Source: Thermoanaerobaculales bacterium
GTDB lineage: Bacteria > Acidobacteriota > Thermoanaerobaculia > Thermoanaerobaculales > Sulfomarinibacteraceae
Reading direction: 5' to 3'
Length of the DNA stretch: 64,000 bases
Assembly (NCBI GenBank): GCA_025456145.1
Contig: JALOLD010000003.1
Location: 82,209 to 146,208 of the forward strand
Below are positions 43,995 through 51,885 of this stretch, piece by piece (the first letter of the stretch is position 1; each line of letters opens with the position of its first letter). The notes under the pieces were generated by a model. That model was not told the DNA's origin and did not search any database. It saw only the letters and a list, made by a program, of their open reading frames with translations. A program made the translations under genes and the position numbers.

Positions 43995-45410
43995 ATGTCC
44001 GGTGACCAGCCCGCGACCCGGGGCGACCGGCGACCGGCCGGCCCCAGGGTGGGGATGATCAGCCTCGGCTGCGCGAAGAACCTCGTCGACGGCGAGGTGA
44101 TGCTCGGTCACCTCGAGGCGCGCGGCATCGGGGTTACCGCCCAAGCCGACGACGCCGATGTCGTCGTCGTCAACACCTGCGGCTTCGTCACCGACGCCAA
44201 AGCGGAGTCGATCGAAGCGATTCTCGAGGTCGTCGAGGCCAAACGGGCCGGTCGGGTGCGCCGGCTCGTGGTGGCCGGCTGCATGGCCCAGGCCTACGCC
44301 GAGGAGCTCCGCCGCGAGATCCCGGAGATCGACGCGTTCATCGGGCTCGACGAGCTCGAGCGGGTGGCCGAAGCGGTGCGCGGCGAGCTGGCGGACCATC
44401 TTCCCGACCAGCACGGCGCGGTCCGCCTCTACGACCACGCCAACCCGAGGCTGCTGTCGACCAGCGGCTACGCCTATCTCAAAGTCGCCGAGGGCTGCGG
44501 CAACCCCTGCTCCTTCTGCCACATTCCGGCGATGCGCGGCGACTTTCGCTCGCGCCCCCTCGGCGATCTCGTGGCTGAGGCGCGCCGTCTCGAGGCGGCC
44601 GGCGTTCGCGAGCTCGTCCTGATCGCCCAGGACACCACCCGCTATGGCGAGGACCTCGGTCTCGACCACGGCCTGCGCCGGCTGGTGACCGCGCTGCTCG
44701 GGGAGACCGAGATCCCCTGGATCCGCTTTCTCTACGCCTACCCGTCGACCCTCGACGAGGGGCTGTTCGATCTGATGGCCGAGGAGGCGCGTTTCGTGCC
44801 CTACCTCGACATCCCGCTGCAGCACGCGAGCCGACCGGTGCTCAAGGCGATGAAGAGGGGAGGGGACGCCCAGCGCTACCTCCGCCTCGTCGAGCGAGCC
44901 CGGGCGACGGTCCCCGACCTCGCGGTGCGCACGACCTTCATCGTCGGCTTCCCCGGGGAGGGGCGCGACGAGCTCGACGAGCTCCTCGCTTTCGTCCGAG
45001 AAGCGCGGTTCGACCATCTCGGGGTCTTCACCTACTCGTGGCAGGAGGAGAACCCGGGGGCCGCGCTCGGCGATCCGGTTCCCGAGGAGGTCAAGGCCGA
45101 GCGACAGGCGGAGCTCCTCGAGGCGCAGCAGGCGGTGTCGATGGCGATCAACCGCGGGCTGGTCGGCCGGACGCTCCCGGCGATCGTCGCCGGCCCGCTC
45201 GCCGAGATGGAGCTGCTCACCGAGGGTCGGCTGCGCCGCCAGGCGCCCGAGATCGACGGCCGCCTCCTGATCAACGACGGGACGGCGCCCGCGGGGGCCC
45301 TGGTCGACGTCGAGGTCACCGAGGCCCATCCCTACGACCTGGTCGGCCGGATCGTGCGGGTCGTCCGACCTCCCTCGCCGGGCCCACGGTTCCTGCCGGT
45401 GATCGGGTGA
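43995..45410 (+). CDS. rimO: Ribosomal protein S12 methylthiotransferase
   Basis: Radical SAM enzyme that adds a methylthio group to the conserved Asp of ribosomal protein S12. 471 residues: N-terminal UPF0004 domain with three Cys (SLGCAKNLVDGE, VNTCGFV, AGCMAQ), where GCAKNLVD separates RimO from MiaB, then the radical SAM cluster CGNPCSFCHIP (about 167-177), and a C-terminal TRAM domain (MEL...VEVTEAHPYDLVG). GGAGGA lies upstream of the ATG. Its stop overlaps the GTG before RibF. Confidence 0.95.
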   Translation: MSGDQPATRGDRRPAGPRVGMISLGCAKNLVDGEVMLGHLEARGIGVTAQADDADVVVVNTCGFVTDAKAESIEAILEVVEAKRAGRVRRLVVAGCMAQAYAEELRREIPEIDAFIGLDELERVAEAVRGELADHLPDQHGAVRLYDHANPRLLSTSGYAYLKVAEGCGNPCSFCHIPAMRGDFRSRPLGDLVAEARRLEAAGVRELVLIAQDTTRYGEDLGLDHGLRRLVTALLGETEIPWIRFLYAYPSTLDEGLFDLMAEEARFVPYLDIPLQHASRPVLKAMKRGGDAQRYLRLVERARATVPDLAVRTTFIVGFPGEGRDELDELLAFVREARFDHLGVFTYSWQEENPGAALGDPVPEEVKAERQAELLEAQQAVSMAINRGLVGRTLPAIVAGPLAEMELLTEGRLRRQAPEIDGRLLINDGTAPAGALVDVEVTEAHPYDLVGRIVRVVRPPSPGPRFLPVIG

Positions 45411-45418
45411 CCGGTGCG

Positions 45419-46384
45419 ATGAGGATCTTCAGGGACCCGCTCGGGAGCGAGGAGCCGCCGCGCGGCTCGGTGCTGAGCATCGGGAACTTCGACGGCGTTC
45501 ACCTCGGCCACCAGGCGGTGCTGCGCCACGTCGTCGGTCGGGCGGCCGAGCTCGGCGTCCCGGCCGCCGCGATGACCCTCGACCCGCACCCGATCAAGCT
45601 GCTTCGGCCCCGCCAGGCCCCGCGCCTTCTGACGACGCTCGAGCAGCGCATCGAGCTCATCGCGCGGACCGGGATCGAGGCCACGATGGTGATTCCCTTC
45701 ACCCACCGGTTGGCCCGGATGCCGGCCGAGAACTTCGTCACCGACATCCTCGTCGACCGCCTCGCGGTCCGAGAGGTCTACATCGGCGCCAACTTTCGAT
45801 TCGGCGCCGACCGCGGTGGGGACGTCGAGATGCTCGTCCGGATGGGGGAGCGGCTCGGCTTCACCGCCGCTGCGTCGCCGATCGTCGAGGCCGCCGGCGG
45901 GGTGGTCTCCTCGACCCGGGTCCGCGAGGCGGTGGCCGACGGCCGGGTCGAGGAGGCGGCCGCGCTCCTCGGTCGATTCGAGTTCATCGACGGCTCGGTG
46001 CTCGAGGGCAAGAGGCTGGGGCGCAAGCTCGGCTTCCCGACCCTCAACATCGAGGTCGGGAACGAGCTCCATCCCGGCTCCGGGGTCTACATCACAGCGG
46101 TCAACATCCCCTCGTTCCACCGGACCTTCGCCTCGGTGACCAACATCGGCACCCGGCCGACGGTCTACGAGAACTCGATCCTCACCATCGAGACCCACCT
46201 ACTCGACTTCAACGCCGATGTCTACCGCGAGCCGGTCCGCCTCTTCTTCCTGCGCCGGGTCCGCGACGAGATCAGCTTCCCGTCGACCGTCCAGCTGATG
46301 GCGAGAATCCGGCAGGATGTCGAGGCCACCCGGCTGTTCTTCCTCCAGCGACCGGTCGAGAGCCTCGAGCTGATCACTCCGTGA
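45419..46384 (+). CDS. ribF: Bifunctional riboflavin kinase/FAD synthetase
   Basis: Makes FMN from riboflavin, then FAD. 321 residues. The FAD synthetase half has SIGNFDGVHLGHQAVL (about 21-36), MTLDPHP and VYIGANFRFGADRGG, SSTRVREAVADGRVEEA. The kinase half has GKRLGRKLGFPTLNIE, GVYITAVN, VTNIGTRPTV, ETHLLDFNADVY and FLRRVRDEISFPS. ATG 45419 was chosen because MRIFRDP matches the family N-terminus; a GTG at 45407, overlapping the rimO stop, is the alternative. It overlaps the PrsW gene by GTGA. Confidence 0.95.
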   Translation: MRIFRDPLGSEEPPRGSVLSIGNFDGVHLGHQAVLRHVVGRAAELGVPAAAMTLDPHPIKLLRPRQAPRLLTTLEQRIELIARTGIEATMVIPFTHRLARMPAENFVTDILVDRLAVREVYIGANFRFGADRGGDVEMLVRMGERLGFTAAASPIVEAAGGVVSSTRVREAVADGRVEEAAALLGRFEFIDGSVLEGKRLGRKLGFPTLNIEVGNELHPGSGVYITAVNIPSFHRTFASVTNIGTRPTVYENSILTIETHLLDFNADVYREPVRLFFLRRVRDEISFPSTVQLMARIRQDVEATRLFFLQRPVESLELITP

Positions 46385-47379
46385 GCACCCTCGCCATTGC
46401 CACCCTGGTCGGCGCGCTCTGCCTCTCGACCCTGCTTCTCGTCCTGGTGGTGGCCGCGGTGTGGTGGTTCGACCGGTACGACCGCGAGCCGCTCCACATG
46501 GTCGCCGGCGCCTTCCTGTGGGGGGGGCTGGCGGCACCGGTGGTCGCGGTGGCGGCCTGCTCGTCGATCGGGATCGGCTTCGGTCTCGGCCCCTCGGCGC
46601 TCGCCTCGTGGGCCGGTCCGGCGATCGAGGAGATCGCCAAGGCGATCGGGATCGTCCTGATCGTCGTGCTCTCGAGGGAGTTCGACAACCCGACCGACGG
46701 GCTCGTCTACGGCACCGCCGCCGGTTTGGGCTTCGCCGCCACCGAGAACCTGGTCTACACGGTGGTGAGCGCCGGTGATCCGGTCGTGCGGGAGACCCTG
46801 GTGCTGGTCGCGCTGCGGACGGCGATGGCGGCGGGGATCCACGGCGCGTCGTCGGCGAGCTTCGGCGGGTGCCTCGGCTTCGGACGTCTGGCGAGAGGGA
46901 GGGCCGGTCAGTTGCTGTGGCTCGCGGTCGGTCTCGTCGTCGCGACCGCGGTGCACTCGGCCTGGAACCTCGCGCTGCTCCACCTCGGCGGCGGCGAGTC
47001 GGCGGCGCCGACCGCCCGCTGGCTCATCGCCCTGCCGGTGCTCTACGCGCTGTTCGCGGTGTTGCTGGTCGCCTTCCTGCGGTCCGAGCAGCAGATCCTG
47101 CGCCGCGAGCTTGACGAGGAGGTCCGGCTCGGCGTGCTGCCCGGTTGGGTCGCCGAGGTGATCCCGTACTACCGACGGCGGATCCGGTCGGACTGGTGGC
47201 CGTCACGCCGGGAGAGGACGGTGCTGGCGCGGCTGCTCACCCGTCTCGCCTTTCGCAAGCACGCCCTGCGCCGCAGTCCCGGGGAGGGAGCGTCGGAGCT
47301 CTCCGGTCTCGAGGTCGTCAAGCTCCGCCAGAGGGTCTGCGGGATGCTCCGCGAGCAGGAGAGGGACGATCTCGACTGA
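46381..47379 (+). CDS. PrsW family intramembrane metalloprotease
   Basis: 332 residues, about eight hydrophobic helices. The catalytic motifs are GPAIEEIAKAIGIV (EE-x-x-K, about residues 79-92), AAGLGFAATENLVY (about 118-131), a His in GIHGASSASFGG and VHSAWNLALL (about 183-192). PrsW in Bacillus cleaves the anti-sigma factor RsiW; homologues belong to the CAAX-protease clan. No anti-sigma gene is beside it, so its substrate is unknown. GTG 46381 overlaps the ribF stop. Confidence 0.88.
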   Translation: MSTLAIATLVGALCLSTLLLVLVVAAVWWFDRYDREPLHMVAGAFLWGGLAAPVVAVAACSSIGIGFGLGPSALASWAGPAIEEIAKAIGIVLIVVLSREFDNPTDGLVYGTAAGLGFAATENLVYTVVSAGDPVVRETLVLVALRTAMAAGIHGASSASFGGCLGFGRLARGRAGQLLWLAVGLVVATAVHSAWNLALLHLGGGESAAPTARWLIALPVLYALFAVLLVAFLRSEQQILRRELDEEVRLGVLPGWVAEVIPYYRRRIRSDWWPSRRERTVLARLLTRLAFRKHALRRSPGEGASELSGLEVVKLRQRVCGMLREQERDDLD

Positions 47380-47454
47380 GGGAGACGAGCTCACCGCCAT
47401 GTCAAAGCTCTGTTGAAACGCCTCGGGGCGGAGCCTCTTGCGGTCGCCATACCC

Positions 47455-47460
47455 TACGAT
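47455..47460 (+). promoter_or_regulatory. -10 element (TACGAT), leaderless spacing
   Basis: TACGAT is followed by GGGAGG and GTG 47467. Six bases between -10 and start leave no leader. Confidence 0.45.
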
Positions 47461-47466
47461 GGGAGG

Positions 47467-48201
47467 GTGAAGGAGCCGATCCGCGACCTCGACTCGGCGG
47501 AGCTGCTCGAGCTGGTACGGACGGGTGGGCTCGACGATCTCGAGATCCTCGAGGTGGTTCGAAGCCCGTTCTGCACCGCCCAGGTCGCCGAGCTCGTCGC
47601 CTCCCGGCGAGAGAACCTCGGGACGCAGGCGGTCCGGGAGAATCTGGCCGGATTCCCGGGATTGAGCATCGCCCAGGCGCTCAACCTGGTCGGGACCCTT
47701 GCCTGGACATCTCTGGTCGCGGTGTCGCAGCACCCGAGGACGCCGCCTCCGGTGCGTCGCCAGGCCGAGCGGAAGCTCATCCTGATGGTGCCGTCGATGA
47801 CCCTCGGCGAGAAGGTCGCCCTCGCCCGCCGGGCCCACCGGGCGCTGTTCCCCGCGCTCACCTCGGCGGGCGACGAGAAGATCCTCGAGGCGCTGCTCGA
47901 CAACCCGAGGCTGGTGGAGAACGACATCGTCGTGCTGGTCAACACCGGACGGCCCCCGGTCGACGTGCTCACCGCGATCGCCCGTCACCGGCGCTGGGGC
48001 AGGAGCCACGCCATCCGTCGGGCGATCGTCGAGTGCCCGCGCAGCCCGCTGCCCCTCGCCTTGAGCGTGCTGGTCCAGCTCCCACGCCGTGACCAGCGCC
48101 ACATCGCCGAACGGGTCGACGTGCCGGAGCGGGTGCGAACCGCCGCCGATGCGCTGTCGACTAGGGAGCGGAGCACCGGCGCGGTCGGCCCGGGATCCTG
48201 A
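47467..48201 (+). CDS. Helical-repeat protein A (two copies of a ~90-residue module)
   Basis: 244 residues, no named family, no signal peptide. The protein consists of two related halves. The first has ILEVVRSPFCTAQVAELVAS then LAWTSLVAVSQHPRTPPPVR. The second has ILEALLDNPRLVENDIVVLV, AIARHRRWGRSHAI and LPLALSVLVQLPRRDQ. The second half is clearly homologous to the C-terminus of the protein at 49100-50170, sharing NPRWM-/RRW, P-x-x-P and RRD-type positions. GTG 47467 was chosen for the TACGAT -10 six nt upstream; a TTG at 47413 would add 18 non-conserved residues. Together with the RodZ-like gene it seems to form one unit. Confidence 0.65.
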   Translation: MKEPIRDLDSAELLELVRTGGLDDLEILEVVRSPFCTAQVAELVASRRENLGTQAVRENLAGFPGLSIAQALNLVGTLAWTSLVAVSQHPRTPPPVRRQAERKLILMVPSMTLGEKVALARRAHRALFPALTSAGDEKILEALLDNPRLVENDIVVLVNTGRPPVDVLTAIARHRRWGRSHAIRRAIVECPRSPLPLALSVLVQLPRRDQRHIAERVDVPERVRTAADALSTRERSTGAVGPGS

Positions 48202-48240
48202 TCCCCGCCGGCCGCCGGCTACCGGCTCGAGCGGTACAGT

Positions 48241-48269
48241 GTTAAGATCAATCGGTGGCGGATCTTAAC
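48241..48269 (+). promoter_or_regulatory. Inverted repeat spanning the -10 and start codon of the RodZ-like gene
   Basis: GTTAAGATC (48241-48249) and GATCTTAAC (48261-48269) are perfect 9-bp arms around an 11-bp centre that holds the GTG at 48255. The left arm contains TAAGAT, a -10 ending 6 nt before the GTG. If the mRNA is leaderless the left arm is not transcribed, so a DNA operator is more likely than an RNA hairpin. Confidence 0.5.
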
Positions 48270-49103
48270 CCGGTCGTCGACGAGCCCTCGGTGAGCCCCA
48301 CGAGCTTCGGCGAGCAGCTTCGCCGGGCCCGCGAGGGGGCGGGTGTGCGGATCGAGGAGATCGTCGCCGAGACCAAGGTCTCGAAGACCATCCTCGAGGC
48401 CCTTGAGGAGGGTCGGTTCCGGAGGCTGCCCGAACGGGTCTTCAGCCGGAGCTTCGTCGCCCAGTACGCCCGGACGGTGGGCGCCGAGGCGGCGCCGCTG
48501 CTCGCGTCCTTCGACCGGGCTTGGGAAGCGTACCGGGACTCATCGGGGGTCCACGCCAACCTGACGGCGCTCGACGACGACGTGGGTCCCGCCATCCACT
48601 GGCGGTTCTGGATCCCGATCCTCGGCGGTGCGCTGATCCTGCTCGGAGCGGGCCTGGTCATCCTGCTCGGTCGCTCGTCGATCGTCGACGAGCTGGTGCC
48701 CGATCCGCGGCGTTCCGGCGCTCACCGGCTTTCGACCCCCGGGGAGCCGAGGGCGGCAGCCCGGCCGACCCCGCGGCTGACCCCGGTCGCGGCCAGGCCG
48801 CTGTCCGAGGGGGCCGAGACGATGGTCGCGCTCACGGTCGTCGTCGAACCAGGCGAGGAGTGCTGGATCCACTACCGGGACGGCGACGGCGAGACCGGTC
48901 AACGGTTGCTGACCGGGGGCAACCGGCTCTCGCTCGAGCTCGCCGGTCCGGTCAAGCTGACCATCGGCAACGCCGGGGCGGCGCGTATCGAGGTCGGTGG
49001 CCGGGACTTCGGCAACCTCGGGATGCTCGGTCAGGTGATCCACACCGAGGTCAGCCGAGAGGGTCTGGCGCCGCTCGGTCACGACGAGGCCGGAGTTTCA
49101 TGA
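48255..49103 (+). CDS. RodZ-like helix-turn-helix membrane protein
   Basis: 282 residues. An N-terminal HTH_25-type domain (FGEQLRRAREGAGVRIEEIV...LEEGRFRRLPERVFSRSFV, about 18-70) is followed by a single transmembrane helix (WRFWIPILGGALILLGAGLVIL, about 118-139), a Pro/Arg-rich linker and a C-terminal DUF4115-like beta domain (ECWIHYRDGDGETGQRLLTG...LTIGNAGAARIEVGG). This is the RodZ layout: RodZ ties MreB to the cell wall machinery. In other phyla such HTH-TM proteins serve pili or competence, so the symbol is withheld. The start GTG 48255 lies in an inverted repeat. It overlaps the next gene by ATGA. Confidence 0.82.
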   Translation: MADLNPVVDEPSVSPTSFGEQLRRAREGAGVRIEEIVAETKVSKTILEALEEGRFRRLPERVFSRSFVAQYARTVGAEAAPLLASFDRAWEAYRDSSGVHANLTALDDDVGPAIHWRFWIPILGGALILLGAGLVILLGRSSIVDELVPDPRRSGAHRLSTPGEPRAAARPTPRLTPVAARPLSEGAETMVALTVVVEPGEECWIHYRDGDGETGQRLLTGGNRLSLELAGPVKLTIGNAGAARIEVGGRDFGNLGMLGQVIHTEVSREGLAPLGHDEAGVS

Positions 49104-50170
49104 GCCGCTTCGAGACAACCGACCAGCTGCTCGAGGGGATTCTCCACGGCCAGGTCCCGCGCCAGGTTCGCCTGTTCGCCGCCCAGGGCCTGCTGCCGAT
49201 CTCGCGCGAGGACCTGCTCAGGCTCCAGGTCATGCTGTCGACCGACCCCGACACCGAGCTCGCCGGGATCGCCAAGGCATCGGTGGTCGAGGTCGCGCCG
49301 GAGGCGATCGCCGAGTGGGTGGCCGGGTACGACCTCGAGCCGATGGTCCTCGACCTGCTGATCAGGCTGCGCTCCGAGGACGAGATCTGGGCGCGCGTGG
49401 CGAGGCATGAGCGGGTGTCCGACGAGACCCTTCGGGTGCTCGCCAAGAACGGCCCGCCGGTCGTCCAGGACATCGTGATCACCAACCAGGTCAGGATCTT
49501 CGGCTGCCTCGAGATCCTCGAGGATCTGAGGAACAACTCGCGGGTCTCCGAGAGCGTGCTCCGGCGGGTCCTCGAGTTCGAGCAGGAGTTCATCGAGAAG
49601 GCGATCGCCGCGGAGGAGGCGATCGCCGCCGGCGCCGCCCCGACCATCGAGGAGGCGCTGGCGGCGCTGCGCCTGATCGGCGCACACATCCCGGCCCTCG
49701 ACCGCCTTCCCTATCTGCGGACCGACGACCCCGGAGTGCGGGAGGCGATCGAGGCGGCTGGCGCCGAGTCGACGTTCTCCCGGCTGATCAAGATGAACAT
49801 CAAGGAGAAGGTACTGTGCGCCCTCAAAGGGACCCGGGAGGAGAGGGCGATCCTGATCAACTCGCGCAACCGACTGGTCGTCCGCGCGGTGCTCGGCAGC
49901 CCGAAGCTGAGCGACTCGGAGGTCGAGACCTTCGCCGGTCAGCGAGCGGTCGATACCGAGGTGCTCCGCGTCATCTCCCGCAACCCGAGGTGGATGCGCC
50001 GATACCAGGTGGTCTGGCAGCTCGTGTCGAACCCGAAGACGCCGATCGAGCTCGGGCTGCGCCTGGTGACCAGGCTCAACGTCCGCGACCTCAAGCGGAC
50101 ATCCTCCAACCGCAACGTCAACCCGGTCATCCGCCGGCAGGCCGAGCAGCTCGCGAGCCGAAGGCGATGA
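49100..50170 (+). CDS. Helical-repeat protein B, paralogous to protein A
   Basis: 356 residues, no signal peptide or membrane helix. It is all-helical: RQVRLFAAQGLLPISREDLL, DTELAGIAKASVVEV and similar units resemble HEAT-type repeats. The C-terminal 110 residues (INSRNRLVVRAVLGSPKLSD ... VISRNPRWMRRYQVV ... NPKTPIELGLRLVTRLNVRD) match the second half of the protein at 47467-48201. The start ATG 49100 overlaps the RodZ-like stop and has CGGAG upstream. Two paralogues flanking a membrane protein suggest a complex. The role is unknown. Confidence 0.7.
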   Translation: MSRFETTDQLLEGILHGQVPRQVRLFAAQGLLPISREDLLRLQVMLSTDPDTELAGIAKASVVEVAPEAIAEWVAGYDLEPMVLDLLIRLRSEDEIWARVARHERVSDETLRVLAKNGPPVVQDIVITNQVRIFGCLEILEDLRNNSRVSESVLRRVLEFEQEFIEKAIAAEEAIAAGAAPTIEEALAALRLIGAHIPALDRLPYLRTDDPGVREAIEAAGAESTFSRLIKMNIKEKVLCALKGTREERAILINSRNRLVVRAVLGSPKLSDSEVETFAGQRAVDTEVLRVISRNPRWMRRYQVVWQLVSNPKTPIELGLRLVTRLNVRDLKRTSSNRNVNPVIRRQAEQLASRRR

Positions 50171-50232
50171 CCGGGGAGCGGTTTGGGGAACCCCGTTGAG
50201 CCCCAGTGTGTTGCGTTCGTGGTATCGTTGAT

Positions 50233-50260
50233 TTGACTATCCGACTGTGGTAGGTACGTT
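50233..50260 (+). promoter_or_regulatory. Sigma-70-like promoter of the J-domain gene
   Basis: TTGACT (50233-50238) and TACGTT (50255-50260) are separated by 16 bp. They lie in the 128-bp gap after the helical-repeat gene, which is AT-richer than the rest. Confidence 0.4.
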
Positions 50261-50298
50261 CATGCGGCTCGAGTCCGCGATTCCATCGTGAGCAGGTC

Positions 50299-50970
50299 AT
50301 GGTAAAAGCCTTCACCCTTTATGAGACCCTCGGGGTCGAGCGTGACGCCACAGAGGCGCAGATCCGATCGGCGTTCAGGAAGCTGACCTTCAAGCACCAT
50401 CCCGACCGGTTCACCGGCGAGGAGCGGGAGAGGGCCGAGGAGCGTTTTCAGGAGCTGACCGAGGCCTTCAACGTCCTGAGCCGGCCGCAGAGCCGCGCCA
50501 AGTACGACGAGGAGCTCGCCCAGGGGCAGCCCGGTGCGGGAGCGGCGATGGACCGCCGCGAGATCGCCCGTCGGCTCGCGGCCAAGGGTTCGCAGACGCT
50601 GAAGGAGGGCAACCTGAGCCAGGCACTCAGCGAGCTCAAGTCGGCCCTGGACCACGACGACAACTGCGCGCGCGCCCACTACTTCATGGGAGTCGCCCTG
50701 GGCAAGGTCGATGGTCGGGAGAGGGACAGCCTGCGCCACCTCGAGCGGGCTCTCAGCCTCGAGCCGGCCAACCCGGCGATGATGGCGGAGACCGCGGTCG
50801 CTGCGATGAGAATCGGGATGAAGGAGAGGGCACAGCGATTGGCCGAGCAGGCGATGGGCTTCGACCCAACCAACCAGAAGGCGGCGAAGGTGCTCCGTCA
50901 GATCGAGGAGTCGGACAGCGCGCCCGCCGCGGGCGAGGGCTTTTTCGGCCGCCTGCGGCGGAAGGGCTGA
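50299..50970 (+). CDS. DnaJ-domain protein with TPR repeats
   Basis: 223 residues. A J-domain at the N-terminus (LYETLGVERDATEAQIRSAF... KHHPDRFTGEE, HPD near residue 34-36) should stimulate an Hsp70. Two or three TPR-like repeats follow: AAKGSQTLKEGNLSQALSEL, ARAHYFMGVALGKVDGRERD and NPAMMAETAVAAMRIGMKER. A C-terminal FFGRLRRKG ends the protein. It lacks the G/F and zinc-finger regions of true DnaJ. The next gene, a phosphatase, follows by 6 bp. Clients are unknown. Confidence 0.88.
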   Translation: MVKAFTLYETLGVERDATEAQIRSAFRKLTFKHHPDRFTGEERERAEERFQELTEAFNVLSRPQSRAKYDEELAQGQPGAGAAMDRREIARRLAAKGSQTLKEGNLSQALSELKSALDHDDNCARAHYFMGVALGKVDGRERDSLRHLERALSLEPANPAMMAETAVAAMRIGMKERAQRLAEQAMGFDPTNQKAAKVLRQIEESDSAPAAGEGFFGRLRRKG

Positions 50971-50976
50971 CCGAAC

Positions 50977-51789
50977 GTGGCCACCAACCCCAATCGTGTG
51001 GTCGGTTACCGGCTCCGGGCGCGGGGAGCGACCGATGTCGGTCGCAAGCGGCAGCTCAACGAGGACGTGTTCGTTGTCGACGAGGAGATCGGAGTCTACC
51101 TCGTGGCCGACGGGATGGGAGGGCACGCCGCCGGCGAGGTCGCTTCGCGGCTCGCCGCCGACGAGATCCTCAGCGCCTTCAGCGGGCGCACCTCGCTGAC
51201 CCAGGAGACCTGGCCCGAGCACTGGGACATGACCCGCAGCGCGACCGCCAACCTGCTCGTCGACGCGATTCTCGCCGGCCACGACCGGGTGACCAACGCG
51301 GTCAACCGAGACCAGAACCTCAAGGGGATGGGGACGACGGTCGTCGTCGCCGTTCACCCCACGGCAAGCCGACACCTCGTGGTCTGTCATGTCGGCGACA
51401 GCCGAGCCTACCGGATCAGGCACAAGAGGCTCGATCCCCTGACCGAGGACCACTCGTGGGTTCACGAGCAGGTCGCGGCGGGCTTCCTGACCGAGGAGGC
51501 GGCCCGCTCCCACCCGCTCAAGAACGTCGTCACCCAGGCCCTTGGAGGAAGCGCCGCGCCGAAGGTCGACCTGCTCGAGACCGACCTGAGGAACGGAGAC
51601 CTCTACGTGCTCTGCTCCGACGGGCTCAACTCGATGCTCACCGATGAAGAGATCTTCGACCTCGCGACCTCCGAAGGATCGCTCGAGGACCGGACGGGCA
51701 GGCTGATCGACGCAGCCAACGATCGGGGCGGCAACGACAACGTGACCGTGATCCTGCTCGAGGCCTCGCAGATCACCGCCGATCGGTGA
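50977..51789 (+). CDS. PP2C-type serine/threonine phosphatase
   Basis: 270 residues, Stp1/PrpC family, soluble. The metal-binding motifs are RKRQLNEDVFVVD (Asp), VYLVADGMGGHAAGEVAS (about 39-56), GMGTTVVVAV, CHVGDSRAYRIR, LCSDGLNSML and GGNDNVTVILLE. It opposes Hanks-type kinases; one such kinase is encoded at 20361-21401. GTG 50977 is the start. It follows the J-domain gene by 6 bp. Confidence 0.93.
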   Translation: MATNPNRVVGYRLRARGATDVGRKRQLNEDVFVVDEEIGVYLVADGMGGHAAGEVASRLAADEILSAFSGRTSLTQETWPEHWDMTRSATANLLVDAILAGHDRVTNAVNRDQNLKGMGTTVVVAVHPTASRHLVVCHVGDSRAYRIRHKRLDPLTEDHSWVHEQVAAGFLTEEAARSHPLKNVVTQALGGSAAPKVDLLETDLRNGDLYVLCSDGLNSMLTDEEIFDLATSEGSLEDRTGRLIDAANDRGGNDNVTVILLEASQITADR

Positions 51790-51885
51790 GCGATCGCCGT
51801 CGCTCGAGCCGGCCCCCGCGGGGCGACGGCGGTTCGAGCGGCACACCCGGCCGAGAGCACGCCCGACCGATGAGGAGCCCGGACC

